Source: Planctomicrobium piriforme (GTDB lineage: Bacteria; Planctomycetota; Planctomycetia; Pirellulales; UBA1268). Taken from it: a stretch of 44,317 bases of DNA. Made by a program: the position numbers and the translations under genes. Shown here piece after piece: positions 1 through 8,028 of the stretch. The first letter of the stretch is position 1; each line of letters begins with the position of its first letter. Location of the stretch: positions 1-44,317 of the forward strand of contig CAMAVC010000019.1 of assembly GCA_945861585.1 (NCBI GenBank), given 5' to 3'. The notes beneath the pieces are model-generated. The model searched no databases. It saw nothing but the letters and a program-made list of their open reading frames with translations, and was not told the origin of the DNA.

Positions 1-1130
1 CGCCCGACGGCGCGACGCTCGCGACCGGCGGCGGCGACAAGTTTGTGAAACTCTGGAATGCCGCCGACGGCGCGGAGAAGGGCAAGCTCGAAGGGCATGG
101 CGATGCACTGTGGTCCGTGGCCTATTCGCCCGACGGTTCGCGACTGGCCACCGCTGGGGCCGACCGCACGATCAAGCTCTGGACGACGAGCGACGCGAAG
201 GAATACGCCACGCTCAAGGGGCACAAAGACTGGGTGACGTCGGTGGCGTTCTCGTCCGACGGCAGCCGGCTCGCGAGCGCGAGCCTCGACGGCGCTGTGA
301 AACTCTGGGATGTGAACGCGAAGGGGGAGCAGGAGGGCCTGCCGGCCGAGAAGTCGAGCGTGTGGTGTGTGACGTTTTCGCCGGACGACAAGACGCTGTT
401 CGTGGGCACACATGCCGGCGCGAAGCTCGCGGCGACCCCGGCTGCCAAACTGTTGCCACCACCCCCACCACCCCCACCGCCGCCCCCGCAGCCGACGACC
501 GCGGTGCTGGTACCCACCGAATTCAAGAGCACCGCCGGTGCTGCCGGTGCGATCGCGGCCGACGGCTTCGTGACCGTGACGGGCAACCGCGCCAAGGACA
601 CCTACACGCTCACCGCGGCCGTGCCGGTCGGCGGGAATGTGAAGGCGATCACGTTGGAGGCGGCTACCGATCCGAGCCTGCCGCAGCAGGGGCCGGGCCG
701 GGCAGACAACGGCAACTTCGTGCTCTCGTCATTTCGGGCGAGTTTCGGACCGCCGGGATCGAAGGAGGCGCCCACGCCCGTGAAGTTCACCGCCGCGAAG
801 GCCACCTTCGAGCAGCCGAATTTCGTCGCCGCAGGGACGATTGATGACAATCCTGAGACCGGGTGGGCGATCGCCGGCGGCATCGGGAAGCCGCAATCGA
901 TCACGTTCGACGTCGCCGCCGACGTGGCGTTGCCCGCCGCCGGCCTGCTCGTGGTCGTGGTTGATCAGCAGCACCCCGACGGACAGCATGCGCTCGGAAA
1001 GATCAGGCTGTCGGCGATCCAGGAACCGGTGCCGCCGGCACCGGTTGCGCCAGCAGCACCTGCAGCCCCAGCGGCACCGCCAGCAGCACCGGCGCCAGCG
1101 GCAGCGCCAGCGGCGCCGGCAGCGAAATGA
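1..1130 (+). CDS. WD40 repeat protein with proline-rich linker and C-terminal beta domain (5' partial)
   Basis: The frame is open to the first base, so the start and N-terminal part lie outside the window. The visible part begins inside a WD40 blade (PDGATLATGGGDKFVKLW) and continues with about three more blades, each with the D-x-x-I/V-K-L-W ending; a beta-propeller for protein contacts is inferred. A run of eleven prolines follows, then a domain of about 180 residues containing DGFVTVTGNRAKDTYTL. That pattern resembles the discoidin-like tail of planctomycete cytochrome (DUF1549/DUF1553-type) proteins, where such tails may bind carbohydrate. The protein ends in an Ala/Pro-rich tail of about 40 residues. 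In planctomycetes such WD40 proteins often carry an N-terminal cytochrome c domain, but that part is not visible here. Function is unknown; the propeller call is firm, the tail assignment tentative. Confidence 0.85.
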   Translation, partial: PDGATLATGGGDKFVKLWNAADGAEKGKLEGHGDALWSVAYSPDGSRLATAGADRTIKLWTTSDAKEYATLKGHKDWVTSVAFSSDGSRLASASLDGAVKLWDVNAKGEQEGLPAEKSSVWCVTFSPDDKTLFVGTHAGAKLAATPAAKLLPPPPPPPPPPPQPTTAVLVPTEFKSTAGAAGAIAADGFVTVTGNRAKDTYTLTAAVPVGGNVKAITLEAATDPSLPQQGPGRADNGNFVLSSFRASFGPPGSKEAPTPVKFTAAKATFEQPNFVAAGTIDDNPETGWAIAGGIGKPQSITFDVAADVALPAAGLLVVVVDQQHPDGQHALGKIRLSAIQEPVPPAPVAPAAPAAPAAPPAAPAPAAAPAAPAAK

Positions 1131-1178
1131 GTCGGGGTCTCCATCGGGTCACCACGAGCGAGTGAAGGGAGTCGAGGC

Positions 1179-1754
1179 ATGAAGGTTGATCGTGTTCGAG
1201 GAGCGGGTCTGCCCGTCGGCCTGGTGGCGATCGGGGCGGTGATGGGCCTGTTGCTCGGGTGGACCCTCGGCTCCGCGAAGACGCTGCCGAAGGCGCAGGC
1301 GATCACGTCGCTCGCCGACGAGTCGTTCGCCGTCTGCACGGTGCCGCTCGGGATGGGTGTGGAGGGATTCTTCATGCTCGACTTCGAAACGGGCGACCTG
1401 TCGGGCGGCGTGATCAATCCGGCGACTGGCAAGTTCTCCGGCGCCTACAAGCACAACGTGCTGCCGGACCTGGGTTTCAAGGCTGGGCAGGCGAAGAACC
1501 CGCGGTTCCTCCTCGTGGCGGGCGCCGCCGAACTGCAGACTGGCGGAGCGGCGAGTTTCGCCCCGAGCGTGCTCTATGTCACCGACTCATCGACCGGCAC
1601 GACCGTGGCGTACGGCATCCCGTTCAATCCGCAGCAGGCGGCTGCGACCCCGTTCGTGGTGAAGCTCGAGCCGCTCGACGTGGCCCGGCCCCGGGGCGGC
1701 GGTGCCAAGGCTGCCGGAGCAGTGAAGGCGAAGAAAGACAAAGACAAGGAGTAG
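1179..1754 (+). CDS. hypothetical membrane-anchored protein, 191 aa
   Basis: I do not recognise a named family. Residues about 10-32 form one hydrophobic segment (GLPVGLVAIGAVMGLLLGW), most likely a signal anchor with the rest exported. A compact beta-rich region follows (SFAVCTVPLGMGVEGFFMLD, then ETGDLSGGVINPATGKFSG), and a Lys-rich C-terminus (KAKKDKDKE). The start is the ATG 48 bases after the WD40 gene stop. It lies 25 bases before thiS and may be the first gene of the thiS-thiG-hisF-pilT run. The phrasing of the middle region suggests a conserved planctomycete protein, but no function can be given. Confidence 0.75.
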   Translation: MKVDRVRGAGLPVGLVAIGAVMGLLLGWTLGSAKTLPKAQAITSLADESFAVCTVPLGMGVEGFFMLDFETGDLSGGVINPATGKFSGAYKHNVLPDLGFKAGQAKNPRFLLVAGAAELQTGGAASFAPSVLYVTDSSTGTTVAYGIPFNPQQAAATPFVVKLEPLDVARPRGGGAKAAGAVKAKKDKDKE

Positions 1755-1779
1755 CCCGGAACGCCCGGGCCAAGCCGTC

Positions 1780-2001
1780 ATGCCGACTGCTTCCGCAGGA
1801 CTCACGATCACGGTCAACGGCAACTCGCTGTCGGTGGCGGACGGCACGACGGCGCTCGAGGTCGTGGAATCGCTCGGGCTGGCCGGCCGGCCGATCGCCG
1901 TCGAGGTGAACGAGGCCGTCGTGCCCCGGGCTCGGCTCGCCGGTTGTATGCTCGAAGACGGCGCCCGACTCGAGATCGTGACCTTGGTCGGTGGCGGGTG
2001 A
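1780..2001 (+). CDS. thiS: ThiS, sulfur carrier protein of thiazole synthesis
   Basis: A 73-residue protein with the ubiquitin-like ThiS pattern: an N-terminal strand ([12 protein letters not shown]), the central [18 protein letters not shown] segment, and a C-terminal VGGG. The terminal Gly-Gly is what is adenylated and thiocarboxylated in this family before sulfur is passed to ThiG. It lies directly before thiG, its known partner in making the thiazole ring of thiamin from deoxyxylulose phosphate. No thiF, thiO or thiH is nearby, so the activating enzyme must be encoded elsewhere. Confidence 0.93.
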   Translation: MPTASAGLTITVNGNSLSVADGTTALEVVESLGLAGRPIAVEVNEAVVPRARLAGCMLEDGARLEIVTLVGGG

Positions 2002-2023
2002 AGCACCCACTCCAGAGCATCCG

Positions 2024-2899
2024 ATGACCCCTCCCGCCGCCGTGCCCGCTGCCCCGAACACTCCCGCCGCGCCGCTCGACGCCCCGCTTCGCGTGGGCGG
2101 GCTCTCGCTCCAGAGCCGGCTCGTGGTGGGCACGGGCAAGTATGCAAGCTACGCCGAGATGGCCCGCTGCCTGGCTGCCTCTGGCACCGACTGCGTGACC
2201 GTCGCCGTGCGGCGCGAGCGGCTCGTCAACGCGGCCGGTGAGAACATCCTCGACCATCTCGATGCGACCCGCTACACGATCCTGCCGAACACGGCCGGCT
2301 GCTTCACCGCCGCCGACGCAGTGCGGGTGGCTCGGCTCGGCCGTGAGCTGCTCCGCGATCTGGGCAACCCCGGGTCGGAATGGGTGAAGCTCGAGGTGCT
2401 CGGCGACACGAAGACCTTGCTGCCCGATCCGGTCGGCACGCTCGAGGCGACCGAGCGGCTCGTGGCCGACGGGTTCGCCGTGCTCGTCTATTCGAGCGAT
2501 GATCCGATCGTCGCCCGGCGGCTCAAGCAGCTCGGGGCCGCGAGCGTGATGCCCGCCGGGAGCCCGATCGGATCGGGCCAGGGAATTCTGAATGCCAACA
2601 GCCTGCGCATCTGTCTCGAGTACCTGAAGGACGGCGACCCGGAGTATCCGGTGATCGTGGATGCGGGCGTGGGTACGGCGAGCGACGTGGCTGCGGCGAT
2701 GGAGCTCGGCGTGGACGGTGTGCTCTTGAACACCGCGATCGCCCACGCGGCCGACCCGCTCCGGATGGCCGTGGCGATGAAGGCGGCCTGCGAGGCCGGC
2801 CGGCAGGCGTTCCTCGCCGGCCGCATCCCGAAGAAGCTCTATGCCACCGCCTCGAGCCCTCTCGAGGGCACGATCACCGCTCCGGGGCGTGCCACCTGA
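2024..2899 (+). CDS. thiG: ThiG, thiazole synthase
   Basis: TIM-barrel enzyme that condenses deoxyxylulose 5-phosphate, the thiocarboxylate of ThiS and dehydroglycine into the thiamin thiazole phosphate. Clear family segments are [10 protein letters not shown] near the start, [17 protein letters not shown] (its lysine is the Schiff-base residue in the family), SPIGSGQGI, and [19 protein letters not shown] chose the ATG at 2024; a GTG at 1991 is in frame but would overlap thiS by 11 bases and add a Pro/Ala-rich leader. From 2024 the product has 291 residues, slightly longer than usual (about 255-260) because of an Ala/Pro-rich N-terminus. The stop overlaps the hisF start (TGATG), implying translational coupling. 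Confidence 0.94.
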   Translation: MTPPAAVPAAPNTPAAPLDAPLRVGGLSLQSRLVVGTGKYASYAEMARCLAASGTDCVTVAVRRERLVNAAGENILDHLDATRYTILPNTAGCFTAADAVRVARLGRELLRDLGNPGSEWVKLEVLGDTKTLLPDPVGTLEATERLVADGFAVLVYSSDDPIVARRLKQLGAASVMPAGSPIGSGQGILNANSLRICLEYLKDGDPEYPVIVDAGVGTASDVAAAMELGVDGVLLNTAIAHAADPLRMAVAMKAACEAGRQAFLAGRIPKKLYATASSPLEGTITAPGRAT

Positions 2900-3678
2900 T
2901 GCTCGCCAAGCGGATCATCCCCTGCCTCGACGTTGAGAAGGGCCGGGTCGTGAAGGGGACGAAGTTCCTCGATCTCGTCGATGCAGGCGATCCCGTCGCC
3001 GTGGCGGCCCGTTACGAAGCCGAGGGCGCCGATGAGCTCGTGTTCCTCGACATCACGGCCAGCCACGAGGGCCGCGCGATCATGCTCGACGTGGTGCGGC
3101 GGGTGGCCGAGACGATCTTCATGCCGTTCACCGTCGGCGGCGGCATCCGCACCCTCGCCGACGCCTGCGAGCTCGTGCAGGCGGGGGCCGAGAAGGTGAG
3201 CATCAATTCGGCCGCGGTGCGGACGCCCGCGCTCGTGTCGCAGGTGGCCGACCGGCTCGGGAGCTGCGCCACGGTGGTGAACATCGACCCCAAGCGGGTC
3301 GTGCGCGACGGCCGCGAGATCTGGGAGGTGTTCGTGAGTGGCGGCCGCGAGCCCACCGGCCTCGAGGCGGTGGCCTGGGCGAGACGTGTCGAGGAACTCG
3401 GCGCCGGGGAGATCGTGCTCACCTGCATGGATCGCGACGGCACCCGCGACGGCTACGACCTCGAGATCACCGCGGCGGTCAGCCGGGCCGTGGGCATTCC
3501 CGTGGTGGCCAGCGGCGGGGCAGGCTGCGCGGAGCACCTCGCCGATGCGATCGAGACAGGCGGGGCGGATGCGGCGCTGGCCGCTGGCATCTTCCACTTC
3601 GGAGAGTGTACGATCCGGGAAGTGAAGGAACTGTTTCTGCGGCGGGGCATCCCCGTCCGCCCACAGGCGGGCCCGTGA
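2899..3678 (+). CDS. hisF: HisF, imidazole glycerol phosphate synthase cyclase subunit
   Basis: A 259-residue barrel protein of normal length. It opens with [20 protein letters not shown], whose Asp is the first catalytic residue, and has VNIDPKR with the second. FTVGGGIRT and [14 protein letters not shown] bind the substrate phosphates. It takes ammonia from HisH and cyclises PRFAR to imidazole glycerol phosphate and AICAR in histidine and purine metabolism. hisH is not adjacent. The ATG overlaps the thiG stop by one base, joining a thiamin and a histidine gene in one transcript. pilT starts 11 bases downstream. Confidence 0.96.
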   Translation: MLAKRIIPCLDVEKGRVVKGTKFLDLVDAGDPVAVAARYEAEGADELVFLDITASHEGRAIMLDVVRRVAETIFMPFTVGGGIRTLADACELVQAGAEKVSINSAAVRTPALVSQVADRLGSCATVVNIDPKRVVRDGREIWEVFVSGGREPTGLEAVAWARRVEELGAGEIVLTCMDRDGTRDGYDLEITAAVSRAVGIPVVASGGAGCAEHLADAIETGGADAALAAGIFHFGECTIREVKELFLRRGIPVRPQAGP

Positions 3679-3689
3679 CGCCGGCCGCG

Positions 3690-4856
3690 ATGTCGGCAGA
3701 TGCCATGGCCACCATCGACACGACCCCCTCCGAGCCCGCCCCAGCGTCGCTGAGATCAGCAGGAGCACGGCCGCCCCTCGAGGTCGATCGGCTCTTCGAG
3801 GCGCTCGTGCGGCTCTCGGGCAGCGACCTGCATTTGAAGGTCGGGCAGCCGCCGTTCATGCGGGTGAAGGGGGCCCTCCAGCCGCTCAAGGCGCCCCGGA
3901 TCGACGACGAGCAGATGCGGAAGCTCTGCCTGCCGATGCTCGACGAACGGCAGCGCAAGATCCTCGACAACGACGGCGGCTGCGACTTCGCCCATACCTG
4001 CGTGGTCGACGGGGTGAAGTGGCGGTTTCGCGTGAACCTGCTCTACCAGCAGGGGGCGCTCGGGATGGTCGCCCGGCGCGTCAACAACACAATTCCCGAC
4101 TTCAAGGGGCTCTTCCTGCCACAGTCGATCGAGAGGCTCTGCCAGCTCGACCAGGGCATGGTCTTGCTCGCCGGCGTCACGGGCTCCGGCAAGAGCACCA
4201 CGATCGGCTCGATGCTCAACTACATCAACCAGAACTACCGCAAGCACATCCTCACGCTCGAGGATCCGATCGAGTTCGTGTTCACCGAGGACAAGTGCCT
4301 GATCAACCAGCGCGAGATCGGCACCGACGTGAAGAACTTCGAGATCGGCATGAAGCACGCCGTCCGCGAGGATCCCGACATCATCCTCGTCGGCGAGTTG
4401 CGCGACGTGGAGACCTTCAAGACGGCGATCCACGCCGCCGAGACGGGGCACCTCGTGTTCGGCACGATCCATGCCGCGAGTGCCCCGAGCTGCATCACCC
4501 GCATCCTCGATCTTTTTCCCCAGGAAGAGCATGCGGCCATTCGCAGCGCGATCGCCTTCAACATGAAGGGCATCGTGGCCCAGAAACTGCTCAAGTCGAT
4601 CCGGCCGGGCGTGAGCCGCGTGCCGGTCGTGGAGATCATGTTTTTCGACGTGCTCGTGCGGAAGTACGTGCTCGAGGGGCAGGACCATCTCCTCGCCGAC
4701 CATATCAAGAAGTCGGCGCTCGACGGCATGCAGGACTTCACGGTCAGCCTCAAGAGCCTCATCGACCAGGGGCTCATCGACCGCCAGGACGCCCTCGACA
4801 TCGCGCCCAACCGCGAGGCGCTGATGATGGCCCTCAAGGGCATCGGAGTCATTTGA
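3690..4856 (+). CDS. pilT: PilT-like twitching/secretion ATPase
   Basis: A 388-residue hexameric ATPase of the PilT branch, which powers retraction of type IV pili from the cytoplasmic face. The N-terminal domain carries LSGSDLHLKVGQPPFMRVKG, typical of PilT. The P-loop GVTGSGKST is at about residues 162-170, the Asp box LEDPIEF near 190, Walker B ILVGELRD with the Glu at 236, and the His box GHLVFGTIHA near 252-262. All catalytic motifs are intact. I chose ATG 3690, 11 bases after hisF; the frame is open further upstream inside hisF. The stop overlaps the next gene's ATG (TGATG), so the two are probably co-translated. No pilin, PilB or PilC gene is in the window, so a role in classical twitching is not shown. 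Confidence 0.93.
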   Translation: MSADAMATIDTTPSEPAPASLRSAGARPPLEVDRLFEALVRLSGSDLHLKVGQPPFMRVKGALQPLKAPRIDDEQMRKLCLPMLDERQRKILDNDGGCDFAHTCVVDGVKWRFRVNLLYQQGALGMVARRVNNTIPDFKGLFLPQSIERLCQLDQGMVLLAGVTGSGKSTTIGSMLNYINQNYRKHILTLEDPIEFVFTEDKCLINQREIGTDVKNFEIGMKHAVREDPDIILVGELRDVETFKTAIHAAETGHLVFGTIHAASAPSCITRILDLFPQEEHAAIRSAIAFNMKGIVAQKLLKSIRPGVSRVPVVEIMFFDVLVRKYVLEGQDHLLADHIKKSALDGMQDFTVSLKSLIDQGLIDRQDALDIAPNREALMMALKGIGVI

Positions 4857-6763
4857 TGGCGTCATGGACGGTGCGGTGGGCGATGACCGCGATCATCGCA
4901 TCGGCCTTGCTCGGCAGCTTCGGCGTCCGCGGGGCGGAACCTGAGGCTGCCGGTGGACAGCCTCAGGCGGCCGCGCAGCCGGCAGCAGCCGGGGAGCGGC
5001 CCCGCATGCAGGAAGTCGACCCCAACGCGCCGCCTCCGCCAGCGGGCGAGGAGGAAGCCGAAGGGTTTCAGCGCGGCCCGGGAGGTGGGCTGGCCATCGT
5101 GCCGGCCGTGTTGTGGTGGCTGCTGGTCGTGGGCTGGGCTGCGACGACGATCTGGGCGGGCGGCGACGACGGGCAGCCCCAGTCTTTCACGTCGGTGTGG
5201 CTTCCGATCCTCGCGTTTCCTTTTTTCGTCGTCGGGCTGGCCGCGTGGTGGATTCCATTGTCGGCCGTGGCCTGCGGGCTCACGGCGGCCGCGTGGCTCG
5301 GGACATTCCTGCCCTATGCCGCCCTTCGCGATCGCCCCCTGCCTCCGGATCGACGGGTGTTGTCGGTCCAGAATGCGACGCTGGCAGCCGCCCGGGGGCT
5401 CCAGCCGGTGTTGCAGCGGATGGGAATCAAACTCGACTTGGAGAGCCGCTCGCTCGCCGCATCGCTGCCAGATGTCGACATAGCCGCTGTGACCACCGAG
5501 GGAGGGCCGCCGCCGGAGGCTCGCCTCGCGGAGGCGCAGGCGCTCGAGGGCTTCACCGGATTCCGTGAGTTCGTCCAGCGTTGTATGGCGATGCGGGTCG
5601 AGCAGGCTGTCGTCGAGATCGGCCAGCAAGGGGCGACGGTTAAGCAGTCGATCGACGGCACCTGGCAGCCTTTGCGGCGCATGGTGAAGCGGCGGATTGG
5701 CCTGAAGGTCGTCGATGAGTGGGAGGACGCCTCACAGTTGGATGCGGACGAGATCAAGGGCCTCGTAGCCGTCGTGAAAACGCTGTGCGGCGTGTCTTCA
5801 AAGTCGGGGAAGCGTCAAGGCGGAACTTTCGTGGTCACGCTCCAGAAGCGGTCGATACCCTGCAGGGTCGCGTTCGAGAAGTCGGATTCCGGGACGCGCA
5901 TGCGCTGGGAGTTTCAGACTCCACCGCCGGCGTTTGCCTCGCTGGAGGCGCTCGGCTTCGAGGAGGCCGACGCAGCAAAAGTCAGAGTAGCGTTGTCGCT
6001 CGTCAACAGTCTGGTGGTTCTGTCGGCACCGTCACGCGAGGGACTGACGACGACGTTCGCACAGGTTGTGCTCTCGGCAGACAGATTGTTGCGAGACTTC
6101 GTGATCCTGGAAGACGAGAGCGCACCCTTCCGCGAGATTCAAAATGTCAAGCCATTCCGCTGGGGAGGTACGGCCAACCGCAGCCCCGTGGCGGTGCTTG
6201 AGCAAGCCCTGCTAGGCTATCCGACGGCGATCGTTGTCCCACACTTGACCGACGGCTCGCTCGCGACCGAACTGGTCAAGCAGGCGGGCGAAATGCTCGT
6301 CATCGTCGGCGTGCAGGCTGACGACGCTGTTGCGGCGGTTGAAAATCTCTTGGTGCTCGGGATGCCGAGGCCGGATCTTGCGAAGACACTCCAGGTTGTG
6401 ACGGGTCAGCGGCTCATCCGACGGGTCTGTCCGAAATGTGCCGAAGAGTACGCGCCACCGGCGGACTTGCTCGCGCGCCTCAAGGTGCCCGCACGGGAAG
6501 GGCTCGCCTTCAAGCGGGCTGCGGCAGCCGGATGCCCAGCCTGCAGTGGCACCGGCTATCTCGGGAGGGCGGCAATTATCGAGCAGGCCGGCGGTCCTAC
6601 CACGAGCAAGGCGATTGCCGCCAGTGTCGACCGGGCGACCCTCGTCAAGGCTGCCCAGCGGGACGGCATGCGTCGGTTTCGGGAAAGCGGCCTGGCGATG
6701 GTGGTCGCTGGGATTACGACGCTCGAGGAGTTGCAGCGCATTCTCAAGAAGGAAAAAGGATAG
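4856..6763 (+). CDS. membrane-fused GspE/PilB-like pseudo-ATPase
   Basis: A 635-residue protein. The N-terminus looks like a signal or anchor (residues 1-27), then a Pro/Gln/Ala-rich stretch to about 75 and two or three hydrophobic segments between about 80 and 150. The rest aligns by eye with GspE/PilB secretion ATPases. The C-terminal zinc site is intact (CPKC at 525-528, CPAC at 560-563, followed by GTGYLGRAAI), as is QRLIRRVCPKC. However, the P-loop position reads SAPSREGLTTT (residues 390-400) instead of GPTGSGKTTT, with no lysine. The Walker B position reads VPHLTDGSLAT instead of VGEIRDxET, with no glutamate. It is probably non-hydrolysing. It overlaps pilT by one base, which suggests a structural partner or anchor for PilT. 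Codon use from about 5640 is less GC-biased than in pilT. Confidence 0.8.
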   Translation: MASWTVRWAMTAIIASALLGSFGVRGAEPEAAGGQPQAAAQPAAAGERPRMQEVDPNAPPPPAGEEEAEGFQRGPGGGLAIVPAVLWWLLVVGWAATTIWAGGDDGQPQSFTSVWLPILAFPFFVVGLAAWWIPLSAVACGLTAAAWLGTFLPYAALRDRPLPPDRRVLSVQNATLAAARGLQPVLQRMGIKLDLESRSLAASLPDVDIAAVTTEGGPPPEARLAEAQALEGFTGFREFVQRCMAMRVEQAVVEIGQQGATVKQSIDGTWQPLRRMVKRRIGLKVVDEWEDASQLDADEIKGLVAVVKTLCGVSSKSGKRQGGTFVVTLQKRSIPCRVAFEKSDSGTRMRWEFQTPPPAFASLEALGFEEADAAKVRVALSLVNSLVVLSAPSREGLTTTFAQVVLSADRLLRDFVILEDESAPFREIQNVKPFRWGGTANRSPVAVLEQALLGYPTAIVVPHLTDGSLATELVKQAGEMLVIVGVQADDAVAAVENLLVLGMPRPDLAKTLQVVTGQRLIRRVCPKCAEEYAPPADLLARLKVPAREGLAFKRAAAAGCPACSGTGYLGRAAIIEQAGGPTTSKAIAASVDRATLVKAAQRDGMRRFRESGLAMVVAGITTLEELQRILKKEKG

Positions 6764-6768
6764 CCTGG

Positions 6769-7359
6769 ATGATCGTCAATCTCGCGCTCCTCGCAGTGCT
6801 CCTGATCGTCGCGGGCGCGGTGTTCCGCGGCGGTCTGCTCCAGGGCATGATGATGTTCTTCAACGTGCTTCTGGCAGCATCGTTCGCCACGGCATGGTAC
6901 GAGGCGTTCGCTGCCTACCTGGAGCGCTACCTTGCTCCCTACACGTATTTCCTCGACGTCATTGCGCTGTGGTCGTGCTTCGCGGTCGTTCTGGTCGTTC
7001 TCGCCACCGTTACGAGCACGCTCTTCAAGACCAAAGTCTCGTTCGCCCCGCCGGTCGAGCTCGGCGGGCGAGTGTTGATTGGGCTGATGACTGGCTGGAC
7101 GGTTGCGGAGTTCACCGCCCTGAGCGTGCATACCGCGCCCTTGCGCAACGACGTGGTGCCGATGCCACCTGGTCAGTCAATGCTCTTCGGGCTCAAGCCA
7201 GATCGCTGCTGGTTGTGGTGGGTACGAGGCTCCTCACGGAACGGGCCGTTTGCGGTGGGCGAGGCCCCATTCGACCCCAAGACCGACTTCCTCGAGCGAC
7301 ACGAGCAGCGGCGGAAGTCGATATCGCAGGAGGCATCGCTCGTGCGGCCAGAGACTTGA
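6769..7359 (+). CDS. CvpA-like integral membrane protein, 196 aa
   Basis: Four hydrophobic segments fill the first 120 residues (starting MIVNLALLAVLLIVAGAVF, then GMMMFFNVLLAASFATAW, YFLDVIALWSCFAVVLVVL, and GRVLIGLMTGWTVAEFTAL). The topology and the second helix resemble the CvpA (colicin V production) family, whose role is poorly known. A polar tail of about 70 residues ends the protein. The ATG at 6769 is five bases after the pseudo-ATPase stop, so the two are surely co-transcribed. The family call is by eye and moderate. Confidence 0.7.
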   Translation: MIVNLALLAVLLIVAGAVFRGGLLQGMMMFFNVLLAASFATAWYEAFAAYLERYLAPYTYFLDVIALWSCFAVVLVVLATVTSTLFKTKVSFAPPVELGGRVLIGLMTGWTVAEFTALSVHTAPLRNDVVPMPPGQSMLFGLKPDRCWLWWVRGSSRNGPFAVGEAPFDPKTDFLERHEQRRKSISQEASLVRPET

Positions 7360-7389
7360 ACGCTCTGAGACGCCGTCACCGAGAGCTCG

Positions 7390-8028
7390 ATGAAACGCGA
7401 CGTGGTCAGCCCCAACTCCGGGGGACAGGCTGAGACCGACCCTGCGGGCTACCGTCCCGTGAGCACGCTCGCGATCGGGGCGCTCGTGCTCGGCGCCCTG
7501 TCAGGGCTCGCACTCCTGAGCCCGTTCTTCTATGTCGTGCCGCTCGTGGCGGTGGCCATGGCCGTGGCGGCATTCGCCGATGTCGGGCGCGCCGGTGCGG
7601 CCAAGGCCGGTCGGCTGGCGGCGCTGGCGGGGCTCGCGCTCGCTGCCGGCTTCGGAACCCAGGCGGTCACGTCGGGCGTGGTGACGGGGTCGATCGCAGC
7701 GGACCGCGCCCGGGCGGCGGCCGAGATCTTCGTGCAGGCCGTGCGCGAGGGACGTCAGGCCGATGCCGAGGCGATGTGCGGGCCGGAAGCCCGCACGAAG
7801 ATCGCGGCGCTCGCCGCATGCCTCGGTGATACCGCGCGACTGCGGGCACGACCCGGTGACGAAGCCGGCACATGGGTCGTGGAGGTCGCATCGGCCGTGG
7901 AGTCTGGCTGCGTCGCGCGGCTCGTGCTCGCACCCGCTTTGAGCGTGCAGCAGGGCGGGGTGATCGAGCGCTGGCTCGTGACGTCGTGTGAGGTCGAGGG
8001 CAGCGGCATCACGCCGTCCGGGACGTGA
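7390..8028 (+). CDS. DUF4190-like membrane protein, 212 aa
   Basis: Residues about 24-95 contain two to three hydrophobic segments (STLAIGALVLGALSGLALLS, FFYVVPLVAVAMAVAAFADV, and AALAGLALAAGFG). The layout, with a short polar N-terminus and a GRLAALAGLALA motif, resembles DUF4190-type proteins. The remaining 110 residues are soluble, with one region like a SnoaL/NTF2-type helical start (AAEIFVQAVREGRQADAEAM); no function is known. It is the last gene of the plus-strand run, 30 bases after the CvpA-like gene. Its last 20 bases overlap the 3' end of epmA on the other strand. Confidence 0.7.
   Translation: MKRDVVSPNSGGQAETDPAGYRPVSTLAIGALVLGALSGLALLSPFFYVVPLVAVAMAVAAFADVGRAGAAKAGRLAALAGLALAAGFGTQAVTSGVVTGSIAADRARAAAEIFVQAVREGRQADAEAMCGPEARTKIAALAACLGDTARLRARPGDEAGTWVVEVASAVESGCVARLVLAPALSVQQGGVIERWLVTSCEVEGSGITPSGT

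Noticed and set aside
4019..4855. Upstream extension of the pseudo-ATPase frame through pilT
   Set aside because: It is Arg-rich and out of frame with pilT. The ATG at 4856 overlaps the pilT stop and gives a signal-like start.
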